Shown: piece by piece, positions 35,865-45,208 of the stretch
Layout: each line of letters opens with the position of its first letter
How positions within the stretch are numbered: the stretch's first letter is position 1
Assembly (NCBI GenBank): GCA_963717385.1
Contig: CAVQWE010000005.1
Coordinates: 1 to 64,000, forward strand
Length of the DNA stretch: 64,000 bases
Direction of reading: 5' to 3'
From: Sva-07 sp963717385
GTDB lineage: Bacteria; Actinomycetota; Acidimicrobiia; Acidimicrobiales; Ilumatobacteraceae
Notes under the pieces: generated by a model
What the model was told of the DNA's origin: nothing
Database searches by the model: none
Seen by the model: only the letters and a program-made list of their open reading frames with translations
Program-made: the position numbers and the translations under genes

Positions 35865-37570
35865 CATCTGACCTGGAGCAACGTCTCCACAGCTATCGAA
35901 GCAGGCTGGACGATGCGATCGCCGACGATCTCGCGGGCCGGGACGTACCGTTGCGGCAGCGTCCGGCGAAGCGGCGGTCGCTCGTCGGCGTCGCAGCGGT
36001 TGCGATCGTCGCGGTTGGCGTCGGCGCGATCGCCTGGAACGCGAACTCCTCGGACAGCCCAGAGCAGTCCAGCGCACCCGCGACGACAACCGCTCTCGAA
36101 GCCGATCCGCCGCCGATCACCGATGCACCGGCCCCCAGCACGGCGATCGACAACACCGCGCCCGGTGATGTTGCGCCGAGGCGGATCGCCCTGGGGGGCG
36201 CAGTGATGTTGGGCGCCGCCGAGGATCTCGTCGAGTTGGGATTCGTCGTCGACGCCACGGAATCTCGACAGTCCCGTGACGTCGTGGACCTCACAGCATC
36301 GCTCGCTGCCGACGGCTCGCTCGGTGACGTCGTGGTGATCCATGCCGCCACCAACGGCACCATGCAACCCGACGACCTCGACGAAGTGGCGTCGAATCTC
36401 GCTGACGTCGGCAATGTCTATCTCGTCACCGATGCACTCCAGCGCGAATGGACCGAACCCAACCACGAGTTGATGCGCGCGCTCGCTGCGAGCAACGTGA
36501 ACGTGACCGTCATCGACTGGGCGACAGCAGCGCCGGACTGCCCCGGTGACTGCTTCTACTCCGACAACTTCCATCTCCGACCCGACGGCCAGCGGTACTA
36601 CGCCCAATTGGTCCACGAGGCGACGTCCGAGGCGGCGTCGTGGACCGTCGAGCCCGGCACCGTAGATCCGTCGTCGACGAGCTTCACCGCCACGGTCACG
36701 CGTACCGGCTGTAGTGGCGGCGAGACCGGGACCGTCTATCCACCCACCGTCGATATGGGCAGCACGGACATCGTCGTGACGTTCCGGGTCGAACCACTCG
36801 ATCCGCGATTCGATTACACATGCCCATCGAACGACGCCAGGGACGTCACCGTGACGCTGCCCGAGCCGATCGGCCAACGCCAACTCGTCGACGGTGTCTG
36901 CGCGGACTCGGAAGGTGCTGCATGCGAATTCGGCGCGATCCGATGGGTGCCTGATGCGACCCCAGAGTCGGTGCCGTGGCCAACCGATGTCAATCGGGAG
37001 AGTGCGCTGGAACAGGCGATCGACGTTACCGGCTCAACCGATGCAGCTTTTCGGACCTATCTCGATCGAGCATCGCAGTTGGTGTCTCGCTGTATGTCCG
37101 ACGCCGGGTTCTCCTACAGCGACGGTGACACGGTGACCGAGCCCGCAGCGAACGAGCGCCTGAACAACTCGGTCGAGATCGATGGCCAGAGCATCGCAGG
37201 GGGATGCCGCCAATGGTCGGAGACCCTCGCGTTCCCAGGGAACTACTTCTCGGATGCCTATCGCACCGTCGACGCGGAGGCGTTGACGCACCCGAGCTAC
37301 TTGTCGTCGGTGAACGCCTACGACGACTGCCTCATCGCTGCCGGCTATCCAGCGATCCCCGACGTTGAAGGCCTCTCCGATGGCGAGGCGCAAGCCGCAC
37401 TTGACAGCTACACCAGCGCCGCCTTGGCCTGCGAGAATGCTGCCAATCTGAACGACGTCAAGCGTGCGTTGGAGATCTACATCGGCGATGCATTCGCTGC
37501 GCGTTATCCGGATCGAGTTCAGGAATACGTAGGCGAACTCACGTCCTACGGAATCCTCGATCCCGAATAG
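35861..37570 (+). CDS. Membrane protein with degenerate SGNH-hydrolase-like domain, probable anti-sigma partner
   Basis: 569 aa. Cytosolic residues 1-39 are followed by one helix (SLVGVAAVAIVAVGVGAIAW, about 40-59), a Pro/Thr-rich stalk, and residues about 105-255 resembling the external SGNH domain of acyltransferase-3 proteins: RRIALGGAVMLGAAEDL, VVVIHAATNG, CPGDCFYSDNFHLRPDGQRY. In active enzymes the first block reads GDSVMLG; here it is GGAVMLG, so the nucleophilic Ser is Ala114 while Asp235 and His238 remain. A Cys-containing C-terminal region (260-569) is unrecognised. Coupled to a sigma gene, it probably senses a ligand rather than catalysing. Confidence 0.68.
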   Translation: MTSDLEQRLHSYRSRLDDAIADDLAGRDVPLRQRPAKRRSLVGVAAVAIVAVGVGAIAWNANSSDSPEQSSAPATTTALEADPPPITDAPAPSTAIDNTAPGDVAPRRIALGGAVMLGAAEDLVELGFVVDATESRQSRDVVDLTASLAADGSLGDVVVIHAATNGTMQPDDLDEVASNLADVGNVYLVTDALQREWTEPNHELMRALAASNVNVTVIDWATAAPDCPGDCFYSDNFHLRPDGQRYYAQLVHEATSEAASWTVEPGTVDPSSTSFTATVTRTGCSGGETGTVYPPTVDMGSTDIVVTFRVEPLDPRFDYTCPSNDARDVTVTLPEPIGQRQLVDGVCADSEGAACEFGAIRWVPDATPESVPWPTDVNRESALEQAIDVTGSTDAAFRTYLDRASQLVSRCMSDAGFSYSDGDTVTEPAANERLNNSVEIDGQSIAGGCRQWSETLAFPGNYFSDAYRTVDAEALTHPSYLSSVNAYDDCLIAAGYPAIPDVEGLSDGEAQAALDSYTSAALACENAANLNDVKRALEIYIGDAFAARYPDRVQEYVGELTSYGILDPE

Positions 37571-37642
37571 CAGTCGATCGAGCGCGTCGCCGCCCATAAT
37601 CGCAGCCCAGATCGCTCCGACCTCCAGCCGCGAGGAGACGAA

Positions 37643-38134
37643 CTGCTCACCACGGGCGAGGCGGCGAAGATCCTCAACTGCACGCGCCAGCACGTCGTCG
37701 ACCTGTGCGACCGGGGCGACCTTCCCTTCACCACCGTCGGCACGCACCGCCGGATCTCCCGCGAGAACGTCGAAGCCCTCAAGAGCCGGACCGATCGGCT
37801 GAGTCGCGACGAACGCCGCAGCCTCTGGCTCGCCTATGTCGTCGCCGCCAGGATCGCCACCGAGCCCGAGCGCACGATCGCCGACGCCCTCGATCACTTG
37901 GACAAGATGCGTGGGAGCGCTCGAGGACAGGCCAAGAAGTGGCTCGACGAATGGGAGCGCCTCTTGAACGGTCCCGTCGATCGAATCCTCGCGGCCCTCA
38001 CCGACCGCTCCCTTCGTGGGCGAGAACTCCGCCAGAACTCCCCATTCGCCGGCGCGCTCACCGACGATCAACGACAAACGGCTCTTGAGGCATGGCGATC
38101 CCACGACGTCGGCAACCCACGGGGCCGCCGATGA
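37643..38134 (+). CDS. Helix-turn-helix (excisionase-type) protein, apparent CTG start
   Basis: About 163 aa. The N-terminus LLTTGEAAKILNCTRQHVVD, then RGDLPFTTVGTHRRISRENV, is the MerR/excisionase-like winged helix used by many antitoxins. No ATG, GTG or TTG lies in frame before this motif; CTG at 37643 with GAGGAG five bases upstream fits the expected start. The C-terminal half (KKWLDEWERLLNGPVDRILA) is helical and unrecognised. ATGA overlap with the next gene suggests a two-gene unit of toxin-antitoxin type. Confidence 0.7.
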   Translation: MLTTGEAAKILNCTRQHVVDLCDRGDLPFTTVGTHRRISRENVEALKSRTDRLSRDERRSLWLAYVVAARIATEPERTIADALDHLDKMRGSARGQAKKWLDEWERLLNGPVDRILAALTDRSLRGRELRQNSPFAGALTDDQRQTALEAWRSHDVGNPRGRR

Positions 38135-38545
38135 ACCGCGAGCAACTCGCACACGTCATTCGAGCTGCCGCAACGATCACCGGCGACGGTGACATCGTCA
38201 TCATCGGGAGCCAGGCAATCCTCGGGACAGCCGATGTCGACCGTTTGCCCGAGGAAGCGACGATGTCCATGGAAGCCGACGTGGCGTTCCGCAACGATGT
38301 CGATGCAAGCAAGGCAGACGCCGTCGACGGAGCCATCGGAGAGCTGTCACAGTTCCACGCGACGTACGGCTACTACGCGCAAGGCGTTGAGATCAGTACG
38401 GCGGTGCTCCCGACTGGTTGGGAGGATCGGGCACGGCTTCGTGGCTACGGCGACCCTACACGAGCGAGCCGAACTGCTGGATCAACCAAACGCGGTGATT
38501 CGACGCGTACGCGACCTCATCGTCCGCTGCACGCCGAACGAGTAA
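38131..38545 (+). pseudogene. Nucleotidyltransferase-like protein (DUF6036 type), internally deleted
   Basis: Begins MNREQLAHVIRAAATITGDG, then DIVIIGSQAILGTADVDRLP, the G(S/T)-containing start of nucleotidyltransferase-like proteins often paired with a HTH gene, and EISTAVLPTGWEDR. The expected middle part is missing: after about residue 100 the frame shifts by one base near 38440 and resumes with TLHERAELLDQPNAVIRRVR at the C-terminus. It is shorter than I expect for the family, so probably inactive. Family name is from memory of motif order. Confidence 0.55.
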
Positions 38546-38735
38546 CTGATCGGTCCCAACGATGGGCCAAGCGGCACTCCCTCCGCTGTGCCTACAGCGT
38601 GCCTGGAACAGCCGACACCAGCCGGACACAGCGGACAAAACGGGATAATCTGAACGGCGACACATCCGACATACCGCCTGCTCACAGCACGTTTCGGCAG
38701 GTCACGGCACTGCCCGCCACTTCAGCTTCGACCTA

Positions 38736-38779
<44 letters not shown>

Positions 38780-38905
38780 TTGTGATGTCGCGGGACATCG
38801 AGGACGGACCGGACCCGCGTCTAGGGTCCGATTCGTTTGATTCTTCGGGGTCCTTTGGGGCCTCCGGTGGGTTTGCCAGCTGTGAGTTGCGAGACGAGGT
38901 CAGGT

Positions 38906-39517
38906 TCAATCAGGTTCCCACGTCGCCCACGATGGATCCCACCAGGGCCCTTCAGCCTCCAGGCGTTGGACCAGTGTCTGGCCGTATCGTCGAATCCACT
39001 CGACCAACTCGGGTGAGTAGCGACCCTCGGACACCCGGTCCTCGAGCACCTCTTCGTCTTTCACGATGTGCGATCCGTCCGGAAAGACAACGAGGTCCAA
39101 CTCGAGGTCCTGGGTCCCGAAACCCCGCTCGTTCCGCGCGAACGCAGTCTGCAAGTTCAGGTACCAACAGACGAACTCTCGGTCAGGTCCATCCCAGAAG
39201 TGCCACACGGCGTAGTGGTCGCCGGGCCGCTGCACCATGAGGCACCCGTGGCCCTGCCAACCAGCGCGGCCGTGCCAGGGATGACGACCGTCAGGTGTCG
39301 GCCACTCACCGGCCGGGAACGTGAACGGGGCGCCGGGGGCCATGTAGGTGACGAGCTGCTCCGGGCCGTCATCCACAACGACGACCGGGGCTTCGAGCCA
39401 CACCCCGCTCGCAGCGGTCGATGTGGTCACCTCTGCTGGCTGAAGACCCAGGACCTCGCTGCGAATGATGACCTCGCCACCACTCCACTGCGCGCTCACA
39501 CTTGCATTCTCGCTCAT
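38906..39517 (-). CDS. DUF402-domain protein (nucleoside di/triphosphatase-like)
   Basis: 203 aa. The C-terminal half has DUF402 features: HYAVWHFWDGPDREFVCWYL, NLQTAFARNERGFGTQDLEL, DLVVFPDGSHIVKDEEVLED, including the acidic metal-binding residues. Relatives include Ntdp and FomD, which hydrolyse nucleoside di/triphosphates or nucleotidyl-phosphonates. The N-terminus (SENASVSAQWSGGEVIIRSE) is a small beta segment. No functional neighbour is apparent. Confidence 0.75.
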   Translation of the reverse strand: MSENASVSAQWSGGEVIIRSEVLGLQPAEVTTSTAASGVWLEAPVVVVDDGPEQLVTYMAPGAPFTFPAGEWPTPDGRHPWHGRAGWQGHGCLMVQRPGDHYAVWHFWDGPDREFVCWYLNLQTAFARNERGFGTQDLELDLVVFPDGSHIVKDEEVLEDRVSEGRYSPELVEWIRRYGQTLVQRLEAEGPWWDPSWATWEPD

Positions 39518-39655
39518 CCGGAGCGGCGACTATGTGACGCGAGAGTTGGCCGGTCCCGGTTGGGTTGCAGCAGCCGCACGCGGACACCCCGTGCGGGCGT
39601 TGTCGAGTGTTGTCGCTCGGCCGTTCGACCTCGTTGCCTCCGGAGCTGACACGTT

Positions 39656-40084
39656 GTGTCGACGGTCGTGGAGCCGCCGATTCTCGAGATGGAGGGCTGT
39701 CTTGCGGCGCATGCGAAGCTCGTCTCCGTCACCGCAGGGTTGACCGACGACAACGTGCGTCGCCCGTCGCTCCTGCCCGAGTGGAGCGTTGCTCACGTTC
39801 TCACGCACCTCGCTCGCAATGCAGAAGCGATGCATCGACGAATCGGAGCTGCACTGCGCGGCGAGATGATCGAGCAGTATGAAGGCGGGGCCGAAGGCCG
39901 AGCTGCCGCCATCGAAGCTGGCGCTCGCCGCGACGGCAACGAACTGGTAACTGATGTCGTCGAGTGGTCGCAACGCCTCGACATGAGCTTCGCCTCACTG
40001 CCGGAGGAGGGCTGGCGCCGGAGGGTGCGTTCCGTCGCGGGTGGCGAGTATCCGATTTCGGACTTGCTCGATGACTGGGGCTGA
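39656..40084 (+). CDS. Maleylpyruvate isomerase N-terminal (DinB-fold) protein, C-terminally short
   Basis: 142 aa starting with GTG. LLPEWSVAHVLTHLARNAEA is the His-containing helix of the mycothiol-dependent isomerase / DinB-2 fold, and VVEWSQRLDMSFASLPEEGW follows. Full-length relatives continue with a third metal-binding His (as in ExEVHHVDL) and reach about 200-250 aa; here a stop comes right after ISDLLDDWG. It is probably truncated and perhaps inactive. Confidence 0.6.
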   Translation: MSTVVEPPILEMEGCLAAHAKLVSVTAGLTDDNVRRPSLLPEWSVAHVLTHLARNAEAMHRRIGAALRGEMIEQYEGGAEGRAAAIEAGARRDGNELVTDVVEWSQRLDMSFASLPEEGWRRRVRSVAGGEYPISDLLDDWG

Positions 40085-40213
40085 GGTCGAGCGACTGCCC
40101 ACTCCACACTGAGCGACAAAGGACCAGGATTGTCTTGCGCCGCAGTGGTGCGCAGGTGTTCCCAAGGCGATGACGGCTGGCGGCTGGGTCCCCCGATCGC
40201 CCTGTCATTCGGC

Positions 40214-43200
40214 TTACTGAGCGTCGAACGATTCGCGGGCCGCCTGGATGTCGGCGAGGATCTCCTCGATCGGCTTGGTCTGGTCGGCCCAGTCGATCAT
40301 CCCCTGCCAGAACGGGCCGGGGACGTACTCGTTGGTCCACGTCGAGAACTCGAGCGGCATCAGATCGGAGGCGCCGATGCGCCACCTACCGTCGTTCAAA
40401 GCCTGGATGTTCTCCTCGTGGATTCGCAGCCGAACGTCGACGTTCGGCTGCGCGCGCTGCCCGGTGTACGCCGCCGTATCGAACCGACGGTTCAACGAGA
40501 AGAACGTCTCTCCGATCGAGTCGACGCCCGCCCAGACTTCTCCCCAACTGGGGCTCGCGATGAACGCGATCAGGGCCCGAACCTCGGGCCGGTCGGTCAA
40601 CATCGTCGCTCGGATGATGCCGGCGCTGATCGGTGCCGTGTCGCCGGCTTCGAGCGGTGGGAGCACGAAGTAGTCGACGTCTTCACCCAACTCACCAGAA
40701 CGCGGATCCTCGGGCGGACCGAGGATGTCGACGAGCTGTGACGAACCGTGCGAGAGCCAGCACGGGGGGCCGATGTCGTCGGGAAGTGGGTTCTCGTCCA
40801 GCATCCGAAGCGTTGCAAACTGCCAGGGCGACGATCTGATCGAGTCGGTTCCGCCAGCGACGAAGCCTGGGCCGAAGAGCAGCTCCTCGCCGAGCTGCGC
40901 GGCTTCCACGATGCGCGGATCGTCGAACGCGATCTCGCCGGCGGCCCATCCGTCGAAGACCTCCGTGCCGGCGACGCGGAGGATGAGCTCATCGAGGAAG
41001 TCCCCGCCGGCGAACCCGCTGGCAAACCCCGCCTCCCAGTTGAAGCACCAGGGCTCATGACCGTCGGCGACCATCTGGCTCGACAGTTCGACGAGCTCGT
41101 CCCAGGTCGACGGCACCGTGTAGCCGGCTGCATCGAACCGTTGCTTGGGGTAGAACACGAGCCCGGTCGGGTTCGTCTGCATCACGACGCTCTCGAGCTC
41201 GCCTGCATCGGACGTCGCTGCATCGACGAGGTGGTCGCCGAAGTCGGAGCGGAGGGTCTCGACGTCGAGGTAGGTGGACAGGTCGACCGCACGACCTTCC
41301 GCCCAGGGCGGCGGCGGCGAGAAGAAGCCGACGACATCGGGAGCCGAGGTCAGCCCACCCGTGGCGATGAGCCGAGTGATGTCGAAACCGAGGTTGGGCA
41401 CCAGCTCCACCTCGATGCCCGTGATCTCGGTGAACCGGTCGACCTCGGCCTGGACCCCGTCGTTGAGCCCGACCGTCGACGCGATGGCGAGGGTCACTCG
41501 CGTGCCGGCGAGCTCGCCCTCACCGAACGCCGGTACACCAGGGAGTACTTCGGGAATATTGACGACGTAGTTCTCCAGCCCGAATCGGAGTGGGAGGTCG
41601 GGATCGATCGGCGCGGGTTCGGGGCAGCCGAGCTCACTCCCGAGCAGACACTCCTCGGACGTCAGGCGCCGCGCGGTGGACGACTCGGCCAGTGCGACCA
41701 GCTCGGCGGGAGGGAGTGGAAACACGCCGGTCAGCCCGGTGGGCCCGGATCGGATGGTGGCTGTGGCATCGGCCCCGACGGGGTACGCGACCCCTTGTTG
41801 TTGGAGCGCCCAGTGCAGCGAGTCGACGGATTCTTCGGTGGCATAGCCGAGGTCGGTGGTGGAGCGAACAGCTTCTATGGCGAAGAGCAGTGCGAGTTCT
41901 GGGTCGCGTGTGAGTGCGGCTTCGGACGCGGTTCGGAACTGTTCGGACACGACGATGCTCTGATTCGCGTCGCGAGCTGCCTCCGCTTCGTCGCGAGCGT
42001 CCGACGCCTCGTCGTCGCGCATCGGAGGCGGCGAGCCACTGGCTGATGCTGAACACGGCGAGCGCCGCGACAAGCAATCCGAGAGCACCGGCGCCAATGA
42101 GTTGTCGGCGCCGCTTGCCCGCTTCGCGTTCGGCATCCGCGACGCGTTGCTCGCGAGCCAACTCTTCGTTTGCATTCCGGTCGCGCGCTTCTCGGCTCCG
42201 GTCGAGGAATGCTTGCTCGGGTGCCGACAGTGAGAGCGTGGTGGCGCAGGCCCATGCGTCGAGCTGGTCGAGTCGGCCATCGCGCAGGAGATAGCCGTCG
42301 CTCTCCCCGGCCGTCCGCCACTCGCGCATCGCTTCTGCGAGCCTGCGCTGCTTGCGCACGTCGTCGCGGGCCGCTTCGATCCAGTCGTGGAGTTGCGTCC
42401 ACTCGGTGAGTAGCGCCTCGTGGGAGATCTCGACGGTCGGCCCACGGGTGACCGGGTCGCGATCGAAGCTGAGGAGCCGGTGTCGGCCGAAAGTGTCGCG
42501 AACGGCTCGGAGGTCGTTGCGGTCGAGCCCGAGGTCGTCGAGCTCGCTCTGCAGGATGCGCCGGCGCGTGTCGTTCTGGCCGTCGCCGTCGCCGAGGGTG
42601 ACGAGACGGAGGAACACCTGGCGGGCCGCGTCGGCACCGCTCGGGTCCAGCCCGGCGAGCAGCCCGTCGGCCCGCTGCACAAGCGCGCCGACACACCGCC
42701 GAGCTCCGCATAGGCGGTGGTGGTGATGCGGTTGCCCTGACGCCGGTCGAACAGCTCGGTCAACGTGTACTGCAGCAGCGGCAGCGCGCCGGCACGGTCC
42801 ACCATCTCGCGGACGAGTTCGGCCACCACGGCCGGTTCGAACACCACACCCATCCGCTCGACCGGGCCCGTGACGGCACGCTCCAACTGCTCGGGGGTCA
42901 TCGGCGTGATCACCTGCGTGCCGTCGTGCAACAGTTCGCCGATGCCGCTGTGGCCGAGCGGCCGGTCGTAGAAATCGGCGCGCAGCGTCAGCACCACCCG
43001 CAGGCGGCTGTGCGGTGCGCTCACCGCGTGGGCGAGGGTGTCGAGGAACTGCTTGGCGATCGCGGGCGACACCTGGGTGAACAGCTCCTCGAACTGGTCG
43101 ATGACGAGCAGGACCTGAGAACCATCCGCAGGGAGGACTGCGTCGACGGCCTTCTCGAGCCCTGACTCGCCACCGACGAGCAACTCCAACAGCGATGCCG

Positions 43201-45085
43201 GCGGGTTGACCGCCACGCTGAGGAGGGCGTCTTCGAGCGATTCGAACGGATGTGGCGCCGGCGTCATCTCCACGACGAACCAGCGCTGCGAGTCGGGCAG
43301 TGCGCCGCCTCGCAGCGCAGGGAGCAGCCCCGCCTTCACGGCGCTCGACTTGCCGGCTCCACTGGGGCCGACCACGGCCACGAACCGGCCGCGAACGCCA
43401 CTGGACCCGAGTTGCGCGACGAGCCGATCGATCAGGCGCTCGCGACCGAAGAAGTCGCCGGCGTCCGAGCCACCGAAGGCGCGCAGCCCCTTGTACGGGT
43501 TGACGAGCTCGATCCGTTCGTTGCTCGGGGCGGGGTTCTCGCCGGTGAGCGAACGCTGCAGGTCGACTGCGAACGACACGACGTCACCTCGCTGGGCCGA
43601 TTCGGTTGCCGTGGCTCGGTCGATCACCGGTCGTGCCTCCGCCGACAGGGCACCTCGAATCTGTTCGACGTCGCCGTGCAGGCCGGTGAGTGCCTGCGCC
43701 ATCACCACGCCGAGACTGAATACATCCGACGACGACTCGACCAGCCCACCATCGAGCTGTTCGGGTGATGCATAGGGGGCACTGAGCGACATCGAGCGCA
43801 GCACGTCGCCGGAAGGGCCGGCGTCGTCGCCGAGTGCGATACCGAAGTCGGAGAGGTACGCGTTGCCGTCGTCGTCGATCAAGACGTTCGTCGGTTTGAG
43901 GTCGCGGTGGGTCACGCCACTGCGATGGGCCGTGTGGAGCGCACCGGCGAGTTGATCGACGATCGCTGACGCCTGTACCGGCGAGAGGGCGCCGACCTCG
44001 AGGCGATCGGCGAGCGTGCCACCCTTCATCAACCGCATCACCAGATACGCCGCATCGGGTTCGCGCCAGAAGTCGTAGAGCGGCACGATGTGCGGATGCT
44101 CCAACCGGGCGACGAGACGGGCTTCGGCCTCGAACCGGCGAATGAACGTCGGGTCGTTCGCGAGTTCCGGGCGGATCACCTTGATCGCCACCTCACGACC
44201 GACCGCCGGCTGATACGCCCGATACGCCACGCCGAACTCGCCGGCACCGAGCTCCTCACGCAGTTCGTACCCACGCACGGACAAACCCGGCGACACGCCC
44301 GCCGATGCCCGCGCAGGGCGGGGCGCATCGAGCGACTCGTCGCCCGAGATCATCTGATCGTTCAGGCGCCGAAGTGCCGCCGACGGGTCGACGCCCAGCT
44401 CCTCGACGAGTCGCGCCTTGAGCGACGTGTACGAGCGCAGTGCCTCGGCCTGTCGACCCGACCGATACAACGCGAGCATCAGCTGCCCTGTCAGTTCCTC
44501 GCGCAGCGGATGCTGACGGACGAGCGACTCCAGCTCCGACACCAGCTCACGGGATCGGCCACACGCCAAGTCAGCACCGAGACGGGCACTCACCGCCTCG
44601 AGCCGCAGCTCTTCGAGCCGGGTGATCTCGGTCTGGGCGAACGGCTCATACGTGAAGTCCTCGAACGCCCGCCCCCGCCACAACGCAAGTGCTTCACTGA
44701 GCACGATCGAGGCGGCCGCCGGATCGGTCTCGACAAGCGCCCGGCCTTCCGTGAACAGCCGCTCGAAACGAATCGAGTCGAGCGACTCCGGGGCGATCTC
44801 GGCCAGGTAGCCCGGCGCCCTCGTCAGAATCACCGAGCCGTCGGTGCGCTTCGGCCGATCCGGTTCCAACGCCTTGCGTAGCCCGGACACGTACACCCAG
44901 AGCGCATTCTGCTTGTCGCCGGTTGCTTCGTCACCCCAGAGGCCGTCGATGATCTGATCGGTGGACCACACCTGGTTCGGTGCGCTGAGGAGCAGACCGA
45001 GCAGGGCTCGCTGGCGGAACGCTCCGAGATCTACCACGACCCCGTCACGCTCGACCGTCAACTTGCCCAGTACTCGAAACTCCAT
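40214..45085 (-). CDS. SARP/BTAD - Ser/Thr kinase - STAND NTPase - membrane - solute-binding-protein fusion
   Basis: 1,623 aa. Residues 1-95: SARP winged helix (MEFRVLGKLTVERDG, WVYVSGLRKAL). 100-245: BTAD helices. 273-515: protein kinase with G-loop LGAGEFGVAYRA, VAIKVI (Lys302), HRDLKPTNV (Asp395) and DFG (413-415), so apparently active. 530-800: nSTAND-type NTPase, Walker A VGPSGAGKSS (572-581), Walker B LLVIDQFEELF. A helix (LIGAGALGLLVAALAVFSIS) then crosses the membrane, and about residue 1190 to the end resembles an ABC sugar-binding protein (TLAIASTVGLNDGVQAEVDR, YTVPSTWDELVELSSQMVAD). One base is missing near 42687 and one extra near 42020; residues about 801-1021 must be read in the intervening frame. 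Confidence 0.85.
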   Translation of the reverse strand: MEFRVLGKLTVERDGVVVDLGAFRQRALLGLLLSAPNQVWSTDQIIDGLWGDEATGDKQNALWVYVSGLRKALEPDRPKRTDGSVILTRAPGYLAEIAPESLDSIRFERLFTEGRALVETDPAAASIVLSEALALWRGRAFEDFTYEPFAQTEITRLEELRLEAVSARLGADLACGRSRELVSELESLVRQHPLREELTGQLMLALYRSGRQAEALRSYTSLKARLVEELGVDPSAALRRLNDQMISGDESLDAPRPARASAGVSPGLSVRGYELREELGAGEFGVAYRAYQPAVGREVAIKVIRPELANDPTFIRRFEAEARLVARLEHPHIVPLYDFWREPDAAYLVMRLMKGGTLADRLEVGALSPVQASAIVDQLAGALHTAHRSGVTHRDLKPTNVLIDDDGNAYLSDFGIALGDDAGPSGDVLRSMSLSAPYASPEQLDGGLVESSSDVFSLGVVMAQALTGLHGDVEQIRGALSAEARPVIDRATATESAQRGDVVSFAVDLQRSLTGENPAPSNERIELVNPYKGLRAFGGSDAGDFFGRERLIDRLVAQLGSSGVRGRFVAVVGPSGAGKSSAVKAGLLPALRGGALPDSQRWFVVEMTPAPHPFESLEDALLSVAVNPPASLLELLVGGESGLEKAVDAVLPADGSQVLLVIDQFEELFTQVSPAIAKQFLDTLAHAVSAPHSRLRVVLTLRADFYDRPLGHSGIGELLHDGTQVITPMTPEQLERAVTGPVERMGVVFEPAVVAELVREMVDRAGALPLLQYTLTELFDRRQGNRITTTAYAELGGVSARLCSGPTGCSPGWTRAVPTRPARCSSVSSPSATATARTTRAGASCRASSTTSGSTATTSEPFATLSADTGSSASIATRSPVGRPSRSPTRRYSPSGRNSTTGSKRPATTCASSAGSQKRCASGGRPGRATAISCAMADSTSSTHGPAPPRSHCRHPSKHSSTGAEKRATGMQTKSWLASNASRMPNAKRASGADNSLAPVLSDCLSRRSPCSASASGSPPPMRDDEASDARDEAEAARDANQSIVVSEQFRTASEAALTRDPELALLFAIEAVRSTTDLGYATEESVDSLHWALQQQGVAYPVGADATATIRSGPTGLTGVFPLPPAELVALAESSTARRLTSEECLLGSELGCPEPAPIDPDLPLRFGLENYVVNIPEVLPGVPAFGEGELAGTRVTLAIASTVGLNDGVQAEVDRFTEITGIEVELVPNLGFDITRLIATGGLTSAPDVVGFFSPPPPWAEGRAVDLSTYLDVETLRSDFGDHLVDAATSDAGELESVVMQTNPTGLVFYPKQRFDAAGYTVPSTWDELVELSSQMVADGHEPWCFNWEAGFASGFAGGDFLDELILRVAGTEVFDGWAAGEIAFDDPRIVEAAQLGEELLFGPGFVAGGTDSIRSSPWQFATLRMLDENPLPDDIGPPCWLSHGSSQLVDILGPPEDPRSGELGEDVDYFVLPPLEAGDTAPISAGIIRATMLTDRPEVRALIAFIASPSWGEVWAGVDSIGETFFSLNRRFDTAAYTGQRAQPNVDVRLRIHEENIQALNDGRWRIGASDLMPLEFSTWTNEYVPGPFWQGMIDWADQTKPIEEILADIQAARESFDAQ

Positions 45086-45208
45086 CAGATCTCTCCCTAC
45101 CCTCAGTCCAGACGATTCGCCGACCGGGCACAGACTCCCACGTTCGACTTAGGAGCGACATAAGTCCACATCGCCCCTGTTCAGCTCGTACTTCGGGAGC
45201 CGGTGGTC

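Noticed and set aside
42020..42687. The SARP fusion as two genes separated by a degraded middle
   Set aside because: The middle is intact in the adjacent frame (SIS-free NTPase tail, coiled region, membrane helix), and a one-base loss and one-base gain compensate exactly, so a single gene with two sequence errors is simpler.
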